DNA of 64,000 bases from Lates calcarifer. Lineage: Eukaryota; Chordata; Actinopteri; Centropomidae. The notes under the pieces were generated by a model that saw only the letters and a list, made by a program, of their open reading frames with translations, did no database searches and had not been told where the DNA came from. The DNA lies in contig NC_066833.1 of NCBI RefSeq assembly GCF_001640805.2, forward strand, positions 19,160,531-19,224,530, written 5' to 3'. Position numbers and translations under genes: made by a program. Numbering within the stretch: the first letter of the stretch is position 1; every line of letters starts with the position of its first letter. This document shows, one piece after another, positions 1-11,772 of this stretch.

Positions 1-18
1 AGTGCAAGTGTCTGCAAG
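1..18 (+). CDS. rbms1: Possible 3' tip of the preceding rbms1 exon
   Basis: The first 18 bases end in AAG followed by a good donor (GTGAGG) and would join the next exon in phase 0, reading SASVCK. The expected residues here (QAQMAK before QQEQDP) are very conserved in the family and are not present. This may be a divergent or alternative exon end, or chance. Confidence 0.25.
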
Positions 19-3000
19 GTGAGGCTCTGTCCTTAATGCAGACTGAGTATGTGTTCTTTTGGAATCACTGTAGTAAGAGCATCTGCAATAATTACTAATA
101 CAGTATCAGGTTAGAACTTGATGTTTAATTTTAGAGTCACTATGTTAACAACTGCACTTTTCTTTCTTTTAACAAAACGTTTACAGTGTGCATTTATGTC
201 AGTGTTTTGGTGAGACATGCTTGATCAACACCATTTGAGATTAGAGTTCAAATGAAGGAAAGGTCATGAGTTCATGCTCTTTCACCCAGTTTAGCAATTA
301 GTGAAATCCCTGGCTAAAATATCTTCCTGGTTGACTGTAGGGTAAATTGTGGCTTATTTTGCTGTCACAGTAGATTATATTGGTCATTTTTAAGATTGTA
401 TGTGTGGACAGAGGGTCTTAATTATTGAGTGCACAAACTCCTAAGACTCCATCTAGAGATCAACAGGCACTCACATAGTGTGTAGACATAGTGTGGGTTG
501 AAACAAACTTATTATATTGCAAATGAATAAATTACTTTATGAAGAACTTTGCATCTTACCAGAAGCTAACCAGTTGTCTGGAGGATTCCATAAGTGGCCT
601 TTTTAAGTTTGATACAGTGGTTTAGTTTGGCTTTTATTTTATTTTTTTTTATAAAAGGGACTGTTTAGCTTTGCACTGACATGGTGGGGATTTTCAGCAC
701 CACATGGAAACCACTTCCTGTTTCTCATATTTTTACGGTGATGTCATAGATTGCTGCTCAACCCTCCCTCTCTGTGTGTTTTTGCACTGGTGAGACATTG
801 CTATATCATCACCATTTCCACCCCCTGCACTCTGAGCAGCCAGGCTCTGCTCTATCTCTTCCTTACTTGTTTTATTCTCTTAGTCTCCTTCAGTTTCTTT
901 TTCATTTGCCATGAAGTCCGTTTTACACCTGTTTATAGTGTAGTTAATGCAGGACTACACAGTGCACATTGTGTCCTGCCAAATCTGACCCCTTAATGTT
1001 AAAATTTGGTAATATGCTGATGTGTTCATACACAATTTATAATCTTTCCCTGCACGTGTTGCATCCTTATACATCACTGATGGTTCCCATAGGTATTCTG
1101 TAAGCCGACAGCTCCCAGCCAGGATGACAGACAGACACAGACATGAACGAAGCCAATAGGCAGAATATAGCATGTACAGACTGGTGTCGCTGACAGCTGA
1201 TGACACACTGGAGGAATTTAATAATTCCTCTGAATGTGTTTCTACAGTAAGAATAGTCATTCAGCACTCTTATATACATATATGTATGTTTAAGCGTGAA
1301 AGTATCCCTCAATAAAGGAGTATTTTACTTAAACCGCTCAAAAATTAATATTTAGCAAATGTTTGAAACATTGGAAAATATTTAAAGAAGTACAGGCAAA
1401 CACATGCCTCTTTGTCACTGGACAAGTTGAAATTGTAGTAGATTATGAGATTAATTGTGCGCAGTGTTGCGTGGACAGTCATTCAAATTTCAACAAACTG
1501 CAGATACAGCTAAGAGATTATCAGGTAAGGGGTCTTAAAGTAAGGCTCTTTTACTTTTGACATAATATTTGTCTCTGACACCAGAAAAGGAAGTAAATAA
1601 TTGTGTGTTGTTATGGTAACAGGAACCAGTTGGGGGAAATTTGTTCCCATACAACACTTTGAGAACCCTTCACCTAATTTCCTGTCTGGGCATCGGTGGA
1701 GCTTCTTGACATGCCTCTGTGCACCCATTTTGCTTTTTTAATTAAAAGAGAGCAGCTTTGAGGGGCATGCCTAAGTTTAATCTTTGTATTGTGGATGGTA
1801 AATGCTATTATAAAGTGTGAGCCTTTCAGTCCAGCTTTACTCTCACTATTGCAGAAGCTTAATGGACTACCTGACAAAGGTCCCCTTTCCTGTTTTTTTT
1901 TTTTTTTTAATCTGCCCAGGCATCCTTCAACAGCTTTCACTCATTATTATTTCAAAGGGAGGTGGTCAGATAAGGGTGTCCCTTGTTTTCACCTTATATT
2001 ATATATTTTGTGATACTTGATGATGTGCATCCCTCTCTCTGTATACACACAAGGGATACAGCTAATACTCATTTGTATTGAAAGTTATTCAGTTATTAAT
2101 GTAAGCAAAATTGAAATATCATGGAATTTTCTGTAAGATAGCTTTATCCAGCTGTGTGAATTAAATGTCTAGAAAAACAATATTATTTTATATTGTTTAT
2201 TGTGACCAGAAAGTCACAGTTTAATTCCTAGATCTGCAAGACAAATCTGGGTGTGGTAAGTAAAAGAGCAGCAAATGCCCATTCTTCATCCCAACATTGC
2301 AGTGCTCTTGAGCAACACACTTAATGTTCCTACTTCTTCAGTAGAGCTGCTTAGTGGTCAGCAGATAAGACTGATGCTGTACTGGGCATCTACCAGGTGT
2401 GAATGTGGAACAGACTGTTCCCTATGAAAACAGTATTATGCTGTATTTTGCAGTAGATCACATTATTTCTTACAGTATCTCATACTCCTTGCCTCTGTAG
2501 CAAGGAAGGGGGAACACCTTTTCTTCAGCTGTAACCTCTCTTCTATTTGAGACTGACAGATGGATGGTAACCTATTTGATGCACAAACAGATGTCTCTTT
2601 ACATCTCACTTCTTTCTTTCAAAACCATCTTAAGTGATAGTACAGTCAGTCTTACTACACAGGAGCTATTATGGTTGATTTACTGCATCAATAAAATATG
2701 TAGTCATTCTTACCTTACCCTCAAACCCTCTTTAAATAAGTCACAAGTAAGACTGCCAGACTTGAAACTATGTGACAGTAAAGACTAGGTCAAAATGAAT
2801 CTTGCATAAAGTGATGGGTGAGTAGGAATGACAACAGAAAAGAAATCAGCTTCCGAGTTGTTAAGAATTTATCAGTTGCCTCACTGGGGGGGGGGGGTCA
2901 TTTAGGTGACACTTCGCAAGATAACTGCTCAGCTCTGCCACCAAATACGAAAGAAAGAAGAAACACAGCCTTTTCTGCTTTTGGGCACATATTGTGCAGG

Positions 3001-3637
3001 TGTACAAGCATTCAGTATTACTGAAGGTCTCCTGCTCCCTTTTGAGTTATTAGAGCTACATAGAGCTGAGGTGCTGAAACACACCCCTGCACCCCTCGCT
3101 CTGTCCTCTCCTCTGTCCCTTTTCGAGGCCTACTCAATGTCATAATTGTGAAATGTTGGTTTTATCTGTCAGTATATTACTTTTAGAAAAGCAGTCTGTC
3201 CCTATAGCTGACTCTGAATGCAACACAACACTGATGAATAGTAATGGTAGGAGTCTGCTCCCCAGGGACACGTAGTCATGTCTTTTGTTTCTGCTGATGC
3301 TATTAAAATACAGCAAGAAATCAGCTGATGTGAGCCTTAAGCCACCGTGGGCTGCATGCAAATCCCTAATTATCACTGTACACCCTTTATTACTTAAAAC
3401 CCCCAACAGAGACAGACAGGAAGAAGCAGAGATATGATAACCCCATTACTATGGTCTACATTAAAATCTATTGAATGCTTAGCTATTTCCAGGGATAAAT
3501 TATATGGAACTGTGATGAAGCTTATCATTCCCTCTTCTCTTCCTCCTCCTTGTTTACATTACAATATTAGTGGAAAAACATCTGTGTGTTTATCGCTTTA
3601 TCTCTGACTGCTTCTCTCTCATTTTTTGACCATACAG
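19..3637 (+). other. rbms1 intron or upstream intronic sequence
   Basis: No coding exon, RNA gene or recognisable transposon seen. There is a T-tract near 1890-1908 and a run of 12 G at 2886-2897. Short open frames here have no family-like content. Confidence 0.6.
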
Positions 3638-3795
3638 CAACAAGAACAAGACCCCACAAACTTGTACATCTCCAACTTGCCTTTGTCTATGGATGAGCAA
3701 GAGCTAGAGAATATGTTGAAACACTTTGGCCAGGTCATATCTACACGCATCCTGAGAGACTCCAGTGGAGCCAGCAGAGGAGTGGGCTTTGCCAG
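3638..3795 (+). CDS. rbms1: rbms1 exon: first part of RRM2
   Basis: The exon follows the acceptor CATACAG and ends at AG|GTCAGT in phase 2. It starts [20 protein letters not shown], contains RNP2, and ends in RNP1 (RGVGFAR), whose last Arg codon is split by the intron. Confidence 0.95.
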
Positions 3796-4296
3796 GTCAG
3801 TTACTTGTGTAATTTACCGTCAATGCCTCATGCAACTGAAACAATATTAAGAGATTTTTACTGGTACTGCTACATATACTGTGGCATTTTAACATCAATA
3901 AATCTAAACTACATCAAATATGACTCACTGTTATGACTAAACTAATACATGTATTCAACTGAGATGACTGACAGCCTCTTCCAGCCTCTAACGGTTTACG
4001 TGGTTTTGCCAACAGATCAGATTTAGCAGGAAATTGGTTGGATGGCCAAATATACCCCTTTACTGCAGGAAATGGGCAGAGGACACTGTATGACCGGTGA
4101 AATGAAAATTCAGTGGTCATACGAGTGAAATTCCATTTCACAGACAGAAAGGGAAACAAGTGGTAATATTCCTTTTGTAACATTAGCCAACAAAGTTTAT
4201 GGGAAATTACTTTTTGAGAGACAATGCTAACAAATACCACAGGATTGAGATCAAGGCTACTATTCTAAACCAATTACCAATGATAAATCGACATAT

Positions 4297-4357
<61 letters not shown>

Positions 4358-7300
4358 CGTATATACATAAATATTGTATATTTCTATATTATATATTATA
4401 TAATATAATATGTTTTTTTGTTTGTTTGTTTCAATGAATAGCTAAAAAGGCAGAGAGAACAGTTCTTGTTTGGACAAATGGAAACTCCTTTAAAAAATAG
4501 TTTCACAATGACTGGATGACTTAATTATAGTGATAATGCTGGCTTCCGCCAGTCATACTTGCATAACCGGATGCTTAACAGAAATACCTGACAGACAAGG
4601 CCAGAGTCATGACAAAACAAAAATATCATAATGCATCATAGAAATGTTTGTGTGTGTGGGTGTGCACTAATGGGTTTGTGTGGTTAACAAAATGGTGAAG
4701 ACTATACAAGTTGACTTCAGAACATATGTACACTTTGGGCTTGCAGATAAAAATCTTTTATTTTGAACCATCTTTTCCACCCACCCAGAAAGTAAGCAGA
4801 TCATGGAAAATACCCTCATTACAGCAGCTATTGCTGATGTTATGCTGATGTTGTTGTTTGTCTTTTATAATGTCAGGATGGAGTCAACTGAAAAATGTGA
4901 TGCAGTCATTTCTCACTTCAATGGAAAGTTTATTAAGACACCTGCAGGTGTTCCAGGTAAGACATACTACTGTAAATAATTATCATATATTTGCAGATAT
5001 ACACTGCAGAAATATATTGGAAAATTATTTAACTACCATGTCATTAAAATAATATGGATAGCAGGATATGTCTTATAATGACTGTAATGTGCACAGTCTG
5101 AATAGGTAGAGGTGTATACACAGGATGAAGTAAGCCAACCAACTGATTCATGCCTCTAATAGAAGTCAGTGAGTCTGCTGGTAAAGAGCACACATACACT
5201 CAGACCTAAGTGGCAGAGCATGGACAAAGAAAATGAGGGAGAGAGAGGGCTCCTCTGTGTGGCCTCCACTCCCTCTCTAAGCTTTTTAATTGGATTATTA
5301 GCCTGAAATAGTCTCTGCTGGCCTTGCCTCCTTTAGGAAGGGGAGGGGATTACAGCTCCACAGCTGCCTAAATAAGATGTCTGTGTTCCCAGGCTGGCTA
5401 GTAAATGTGCACTCCCAGGCTACAGGGAGTGAATGACTGTGTAGTGAGCAATGACAGATAGCATTGTCTGTGCAATTGTCTTTGTTTAAGCCTCTCACTG
5501 TTTCTCATTCTTTAGCACCCTCTGAACCATTGCTGTGCAAGTTTGCTGATGGAGGGCAGAAAAAAAGACAAAGTCAGAATAAATTTGCCCAGAATGGTCG
5601 GGGTTGGGCGAGGGATGGCGACTCAAGACTGGTAAGTGGTGCCCAGGATGGGTGAGAGGTCTGGGTGGTTGATGGAAATTAATGAATGTTATACAACCTG
5701 ATAAAAAAGAACTTTTGAGTGACTTTATTGGTGATTAAATCTGCCGAAGAGTCATCTAAAGGAATAAATTATATCTACAGTATCATATCTGTCACTCTGG
5801 AGTGCTTTTTATTTTTATTGCGTTGTAATTCCGGCTATGCTCACTGTTCACTGTAAAGTCCTGTGTAGACAAGGGCGCCCTCCCTCAGGTTTTGATGGAA
5901 TAGATACACAATAGACTGTATTGTGTTAAAAAAAACCTGTGCTGTCCTTTATCCCTAGGCTGGAATGACACTCACATATGACCCTAGTGCAGCTGCTATG
6001 CAAAATGGGTAAGCTACAACAACAGATTAGACTGCAATGTCGTGGCCGATATGTCTTGCCGTACCTAATTCACTTTGTTATTTTAACTGACACTTTTCTC
6101 TGTGTCCACAGATTCTTCCCACCGGCATACAGTATTTCAAACAGGATGATTGCTCAAACATCCATGTCCCCTTACATGTCTCCAGTTTCAACATACCAGG
6201 TCTGAATCCTTCTCTTCAATATTGATATGTACTGTAAGTCTTTTGGGGGGGTGGGGGTGGGGATGGGGGTTATTTAGCAGTTTTACATGTAGCAACTTAG
6301 AATTTATATTTGTAAACCATGTGTCATCATGATTCATATACATGTCTTTTGGGGTATTGGAAGTGTAGGTTAAATGTGACAAAGGGCACTGTGGCCTTTC
6401 ATGCTTGATGCTGTGCCAGTCACAGTAGCATGTGATCTCTGGAAATAGCAGCTGCCCAGTGCCAGTGTGTTTACAGAGTGTGTTTGTGTAATGTTTCAGG
6501 TGCAGAACCCATCCTGGGTGCCTCATCAACAGTACATCATGCAGCACCCAGTAAGAGCAAAATTGCTTCATCTCCTCATCATCATTGTGCTCATCTTTCC
6601 CTTTTCTCCCTTTTCTCCTATTTCATTAAAAACATTTCTCTCTGTGGTTGTTACAGAATTGAAAGATTTTTCTGTAAACAAACAGACACAATATGGAAGA
6701 GTAGTGGTTACACATAAGGTGCCACTGATCCTTGAGGCTTTACTGTGCTAAAGTGTTTGTATAGGAATATAAAAATGACTGCTTTAGAGAAGCTATATAA
6801 AGATGTGTATTTGATGACAGATGCTGAATATTTTCTAACAGATGGGTTTGAACTGAGAGAGAAGAGTCATTTTCTGCTTTGAAAACTAGCCAACATAGAC
6901 GAGAAAACACTGTTAGATGCATTAGGCCAGTCAAGATGCTTATGGACAACTTGTTCAACTTGTGACTACTCACCTTCTGCTGTGGGCGTGTGATGAGAAG
7001 GCTGAGATTATTCTGTTTCTCCTTGCCTGAAATTAAGACATAACTCTTGTGGCATTCAATAATCTTTATTCACTCAGATTTTTGCTAAATATTCCAGTTT
7101 TAACTAAAGACCTTCCACCAGCTGCATATTAGTCTCTCACCTGCATGCATTTTCACTTCCAGGGTACAGTGATATCGCCCTCTATGGACCCATCTATGTC
7201 ACTGCAGCCCACCTCCATGATGGCCCCCCTCACACAGCAGATGAGTCACCTCTCTTTGGGCAGTGCAGGATCGGTGAGACAGTGCTGCATGGAATCAGAA

Positions 7301-7688
7301 AAGACTTCACACATTATACTTATTTGAGAATAAATGTGCAACATCAAACTGTAAAACACAGAGTGAGTATGATCGCTATACAACTATTTTGCTTTTCTTC
7401 ATTGTGCAGTTTATTGCTGCCAACACAGCTATGCAAGGAGCATATATCCCACAGTACGCACACATGCAGACTACTGTTCCTGTGGAGGTATGTTTTAACA
7501 TCAGTGCTGCCTTATATGTTTAAAACATTACTTTCATTTCATCATGTTCAACAACAGCTCACTGTTAGCGAAATGGCAATGGCAGAGACTTAGGGTTATC
7601 TCACTGTCTCTTCCAGGAAAATGGTGCACAGTCACAAGTGGACTCATCCAGGAATCATTCCCCATATTCATACCAACAAACCAAGTAG
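3638..7688 (+). CDS. rbms1: RNA-binding motif single-stranded-interacting protein 1, 3' part (nine spliced exons)
   Basis: This is the C-terminal part of an RBMS/MSSP protein, which binds single-stranded DNA and AU-rich RNA through two RRMs and acts in transcription and mRNA stability. Spliced exons give 267 residues plus a stop: RRM2, a linker, and a Pro/Gln/Met/Ser-rich C-terminal region. RRM2 shows RNP2 LYISNL and RNP1 RGVGFAR. Every intron is GT-AG and the frame holds across all eight junctions. RBMS1 fits better than RBMS2 or RBMS3: the end reads [16 protein letters not shown] and [10 protein letters not shown], close to human RBMS1, and there is no RBMS3-type insert. RRM1 and the start lie upstream of the window. 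Teleosts often keep two copies (rbms1a/b) and I cannot say which this is. Confidence 0.93.
3796..4876 (+). other. rbms1 intron with AT microsatellite
   Basis: Intron of about 1.1 kb. It carries an alternating (AT)n/(ACAT) microsatellite at about 4291-4350 followed by a short CA tract. No coding signal. Confidence 0.85.
4291..4350. repeat. AT-rich dinucleotide microsatellite
   Basis: Pure alternating AT for over 40 bases with a short ACAT-type lead-in, inside an rbms1 intron. Confidence 0.95.
4877..4956 (+). CDS. rbms1: rbms1 exon: RRM2 continued
   Basis: 80 nt between TGTCAG and GTAAGA. It encodes [20 protein letters not shown] and the start of the P-A-G-V-P segment, matching the C-terminal half of RRM2 in RBMS1. 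Enters in phase 2 and leaves in phase 1. Confidence 0.95.
5516..5631 (+). CDS. rbms1: rbms1 exon: end of RRM2 and basic linker
   Basis: 116 nt between TTCTTTAG and GTAAGT. It encodes [19 protein letters not shown] and a basic, Gly/Arg-containing linker. [13 protein letters not shown] is a hallmark of the RBMS family. Leaves in phase 0. Confidence 0.95.
5959..6008 (+). CDS. rbms1: rbms1 exon: AGMTLTYDP segment
   Basis: 50 nt between ATCCCTAG and GTAAGC. It encodes [17 protein letters not shown], matching the first conserved block after RRM2 in RBMS1-3. Leaves in phase 2. Confidence 0.94.
6112..6199 (+). CDS. rbms1: rbms1 exon: aromatic/Met-rich C-terminal block
   Basis: 88 nt between GTCCACAG and GTCTGA. 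It encodes [20 protein letters not shown] and M-S-P-V-S-T-Y-Q. The donor is weak (GTCTGA) and a G-rich tract follows 45 bases downstream (6245-6270). Confidence 0.93.
6245..6270 (+). repeat. Intronic G-tract with quadruplex-forming potential
   Basis: Four or more runs of at least four G separated by single T or AT, on the transcribed-sense strand just after an rbms1 donor site. G-triplet-rich intronic tracts near a donor are known splicing enhancers; an effect here is inference. Confidence 0.7.
6500..6550 (+). CDS. rbms1: rbms1 exon: VQNPSW block
   Basis: 51 nt, phase 0 to 0, encoding [17 protein letters not shown]. It can be skipped without changing frame. The human equivalent begins VQSPSW. 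Confidence 0.93.
6551..7162 (+). other. rbms1 intron
   Basis: About 0.6 kb. No coding or repeat signal beyond pyrimidine-rich stretches. Confidence 0.85.
7163..7273 (+). CDS. rbms1: rbms1 exon: MSLQP / QQMSHLSLG block
   Basis: 111 nt, phase 0 to 0, between CTTCCAG and GTGAGA. It encodes 37 residues including [20 protein letters not shown], a block conserved in all RBMS proteins. Confidence 0.95.
7410..7487 (+). CDS. rbms1: rbms1 exon: [10 protein letters not shown] block
   Basis: 78 nt, phase 0 to 0, between TTGTGCAG and GTATGT. It encodes 26 residues containing [20 protein letters not shown]. This block separates RBMS1 from RBMS3. Confidence 0.94.
7617..7688 (+). CDS. rbms1: rbms1 last coding exon and stop
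   Basis: The acceptor is TCTTCCAG. 23 residues beginning ENGAQSQV and ending YSYQQTK are followed by TAG at 7686-7688. This aligns with the end of human RBMS1 (HSPYTFQ...). Confidence 0.94.
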   Translation, partial: ENGAQSQVDSSRNHSPYSYQQTK

Positions 7689-8477
7689 TGCTGGGGTGCC
7701 ATTTGGACAACAGCTGAAACAATCATGTCTACAAATGCAATGAACGCTAAGGATCTTTTCACTGTTTTGCACAGGTTCTGCAAATGTTTAAGTGAGACTA
7801 TTTTTGGAGAGAATATCTAAGTTCATCAAATGATTCAAATTATATTAAAAAAAGTTTTGAAAAAGTTTTATTTTCATACTAAAACGTTTATTTTTTATCA
7901 AGGATTGCTGCAGGATACAAGAAAGAGTCATGTGACTAATTGTTCCAAGTGCATGATAGTCAGTATGTCTTTTGTTAATATTTCCAGGGTTTTTTTTTCT
8001 GAAGATTTGTTTCAGCCAGACATTTTGAAAATGATGTTTTTGTGCTTGCTGTGTGAGTATTGCTATGGTGAAGTAGTAGTTGTTGTTTTCTTGTAAAGTG
8101 ATTTTTCCTAGTACTTTAGATTGATCTTGCTGTCTAATTAAAATTTGCCTTAATAGTTTTGATATAGTAGTTGTACAGAACACCACAGAGAGCGGCAATA
8201 AGCAAAAGCTATTACCTTTGAAATCAGCCACATAGGACTTTTTAAAGAAAAATGAATAAAACCTGTGTTTTTGTTTTTTTCCCTCCCAGAACTGCTAGAA
8301 AAGTAGTAGTAAGTAATTTTAGAGGAAAATGTTTTCAATGCAATGACATAATATTTATTTAGTAAGAGAGCCCAAATGTTTCTGGATGTTGGAATGATGA
8401 AGTTCTGTTGGAAGATCACCTTTTAAATTTTGCCTTTTTAAATAGTTGGTATCGAAGAGTAGCATAAAGTGATCTTT

Positions 8478-8533
8478 GGGGGTGTGTGGGGTGGGGGTGG
8501 GGGTGGGGGCGGGGGTGGAGGAAAGGGAGGGGT
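8478..8533 (+). repeat. G-tract in the rbms1 3' UTR, quadruplex-forming potential
   Basis: At least six runs of four to five G separated by one or a few bases, in the sense strand of the UTR. The arrangement fits the canonical G3+N1-7 pattern several times over. An RNA quadruplex role is inference. Confidence 0.75.
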
Positions 8534-10163
8534 GGCCTGGCCTAATATATTTTATTTGTTGGTCGTACTTTTGTCTTTTTGGGTGATGTTAATTGATATT
8601 TTGATGGGGTGTGTCTTTTACACTTTTATTTGAACAAAGGAACAGGAATACATGGACTCATGATTGTGCTAAAAAAAAAAACAAAAAAAAAAACTCAAAG
8701 CCTTGTAATAGAACTGAGTTGGGGGGGTTGAATGAGATGAATATGTGTATTTTATGGCACCTCACTCTTTGATAGGAAACAAACAAACTTGGCACTTTCA
8801 ATCGTAGTTTACTTCACCAAAGATTGTGAGCTAGTACACTGAGGAAATAGCATCATTTATCTCTTTAACCAGGACATAAGTGACTCTACAAAGCAGATTG
8901 CAGTTTGGACAGTGTGCCTTTTTTGTAAAATTACATTCAGTTTTCACAGGTATTAGTACAGTGTGGACACACACAAGCATGAAGGAAGGCCTGGATCCAA
9001 CAAGTGCCGCAGATAAATTTCAGAATTTACAGAAAATGCAACATTACAGTAAAAATTAAGTTCAAAAGAAAATAATTGAAACAATGAAAGGACAGTATTG
9101 TAATAGCATTCTGGTATTACATAGCACTAAAAAATAAGTTTGATTATTTTTTTTGATCATAGTAGATTCAATTAGGCTTTTTGGCTAAGGTGTCCTCCAA
9201 TAAGCCTGTGATTCGACCTGGTGGTCAGTCTGACCAATTATCTACCTCAGAGTTTACTTTCTCCTCTGTATTCGGTCGGGTTAGCAGGTCCAGCCCGCCT
9301 TTCCAGACCAAATGCCACGCTCAGGAGCTGGCCACATACAGCTGTTTCCTTTCAGGTTGTTTTGAATACTTCTTGATTTTCATCAGACCTAATTTTTTTA
9401 TGATGTATTATTGTAACCATTGTTCATGCATTCAGTAGTATAGTTTCAAAAGAGCTGCTGCTTTTACGACAATAGATTCCAGAGGCTGATCTAAGATCTT
9501 TAAGACCAACAATAACAACAAAGCATTGTGGTGTTCACTGGATCTGTGCTCCTTTAAACAAACATGTTTGTTGCTTTGTCTCTGGTCTAGACAAACTCGC
9601 AGCAGCATTTCCTCTGTAGTTAAATAGGGTGTGCAACAAATGCAAGGCCGCTGTACTTGAGATTTCTGTGTAATGCCTAAGACTGAGAAGTTATACTGTC
9701 TTGTGAAGTTTATGCTGCTAATGGTGTCTGAACCAAGTGCCATAGTATCTGGATCAAGAGTTGCAGAGGTGCATCAAAGAAAATAAGTAACCATCATGTT
9801 GAACAGTCATTAAGTTATATGAAAAGTTCTAATTTATGATTTTTTTTTGTACAGACAGCTTGAGGAAAGAAAGAGATTTTCATAGTGCTAGATAAAATTT
9901 TATTGTTTTTTTTTTTTATTTTCTTTTTTCTTGTGCCACACAAATGCCAGTGGTAACTTGTATGTACAGTTTAGGGAATCTTTCCTATGTATTTTTGTTT
10001 TGTAGTGTTTGTTAAAGCCAAAGACTTTTTCAGTAGCTTGCTGCCTAAGGTTTATTCTGTTCATTTCTTTGACATTTTTTTTTTTTTTGAATAAAAATGT
10101 TTTAAAAATTTGAATCTGTTTTAAGTCTAGTGTTTATTTGCAGAACTGCTGTTCTTTATTGTG

Positions 10164-10169
10164 AATAAA
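10164..10169 (+). terminator. rbms1: Likely distal polyadenylation signal of rbms1
   Basis: AATAAA followed within about 20 bases by a T/C-rich tract. A second AATAAA lies 74 bases upstream (10090-10095). Confidence 0.6.
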
Positions 10170-11469
10170 CCTGTTCTCCCTTTTTGAGTGGATATAGCTA
10201 TTTGGTAACCATTGCGTTGTTTAATGATGAAATTACCAGTTAACATACCAGTTTATCAGTAAAATGTTGTTTTTTTTTTTTTAAGTAGCTGAACAGTAAA
10301 TGTGAATGTGTCATTGTTACGGGAGCTTGGCTGCAGCGTCAGGGGGCAGAAATCCAAGCACTGTCTCTCACTTTGTCTCTCAGTCTCTTTATGTTTAATA
10401 ACGAATCTGGCTTTATCAGAGTTTGGAAAATACAAATGCGTTAATGAATCACCTTTCTTGAGGCAGCCTGAAAATAATGTCTTGCTCAATTTATGAAGAT
10501 TGCCACACAGATTTATAAAAATCAGTGTATTTTATGTAAATCTTGATCTGCGTCCTCTAAAATGTGGTGTCTCGTCACTGTACATCATCAAAAATGTGAC
10601 AAAATATTCTGCTTACACTAAACCTATTCCACACTTACTATTAGACAGTTTCAGTCCGTCACACTTTAACAAATCTATTTGTATTATAATTTACAGTAAG
10701 TACACTTAAGCTGAGCCTTGTCTCAAGAGTCATAAAGGAAATGTTTTCTTCCACTGTATTCCTCAGAGCAAGATAGTAGAGTAGTTGCACTGTAGCTCTG
10801 CTGAGATGGACTACCAGTATTTATGAACTGCTGTGCTTTCAACCCAGAGGGTGAGAACCCAGTAAAGACTATATCAACACTGTCACATGGTATTGTTGAC
10901 AACATGCATGGCCTGGACAGGGTGGGTTATGGGTATCAGGAGGTATGGCATAGGGGTGGTTGGATGGGGGTGCCTGCGAGCAGGCCTTGCTATGGCAGAT
11001 GGGTCCCCCTGCGGTATCCTGCAGGGTGTTGTGCCACCCTACGGGAAGCCACCAGCTCCAGACGAGGAGCAAAACTCACACTCCAGCTGTCTGTGTATGT
11101 GCCACCTGCGCCTACATGCAATGGAGTTACCCCCCCTTCTGCCCCTGAACCCCCCGCCCCCCCAAGCATCCTACAGCCATACTATTTTTAATATCTGCAT
11201 TTAGGAAGAGTGAAGTGCTTTGTCCTATAGACTGACATCTGATTGTGATTATTCACACATGATATGTTAATGCTGACACAGTAGATACAAGTGGTTAAAC
11301 ACAAGAGCACAGTGTAATTGACTACACTACCACTACACCACAGATACAACCACTACAAATCTTACAATGTTCAGTTTTTGTTACGACTGTGTTAGAGAGC
11401 TGATACAACAACTGAGGTACATTTTGATGCCATAACGTGTGGTGGCACTGCACCGAAATGCAGCTCCAC

Positions 11470-11489
11470 CCACACACACACACACACAC
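11470..11489. repeat. CA dinucleotide microsatellite
   Basis: About ten CA units followed directly by an AT tract. Confidence 0.9.
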
Positions 11490-11757
11490 TATATATATGT
11501 ATAGGCTATATATTATACATGCAACTGTTGGGAGTGTTGTTTTGCATATCACAATGATAGGTATGAGATAGACATTTCAAAATAAAGGTAGAGGGTGGAA
11601 CCTAGTGTGCAGTTTTGGCATTATCCAAACCACATTATTTAACTATTTAACCAAAGAAACAGAAGTCTACAGTGACAACTATTGTAGCTTTCAGGGCTCG
11701 CGGAGATCACATGTGAATTTGTGAGTCCTCATTCACGCTGACGAACACCGTGCGTAC

Positions 11758-11772
11758 AGCGCCATCTAGAGG
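11758..11772 (-). promoter_or_regulatory. Candidate CTCF binding site
   Basis: Read on the - strand, CCTCTAGATGGCGCT matches 14 of 15 positions of the vertebrate CTCF core as I remember it (CCASYAGRKGGCRSY). It lies between rbms1 and cd302. Binding is unproven. Confidence 0.45.

Larger units (their letters stand above)
7689..10190 (+). other. rbms1: rbms1 3' UTR (extent inferred)
   Basis: About 2.5 kb, AU-rich, with no coding signal, running from the rbms1 stop to a cluster of polyadenylation hexamers. AATAAA occurs at 8255-8260, 10090-10095 and 10164-10169; the last two are the likely distal ends. It also contains a G-tract (8478-8533), an A-rich stretch near 8670-8694 and several long T-runs. 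The end was inferred from the hexamers, not from transcripts. Confidence 0.7.

Noticed and set aside
6188..6571. 127-codon - strand frame over rbms1 exons
   Set aside because: It is antisense to two rbms1 exons and an intronic G-tract (His/Pro-rich); a shadow frame.
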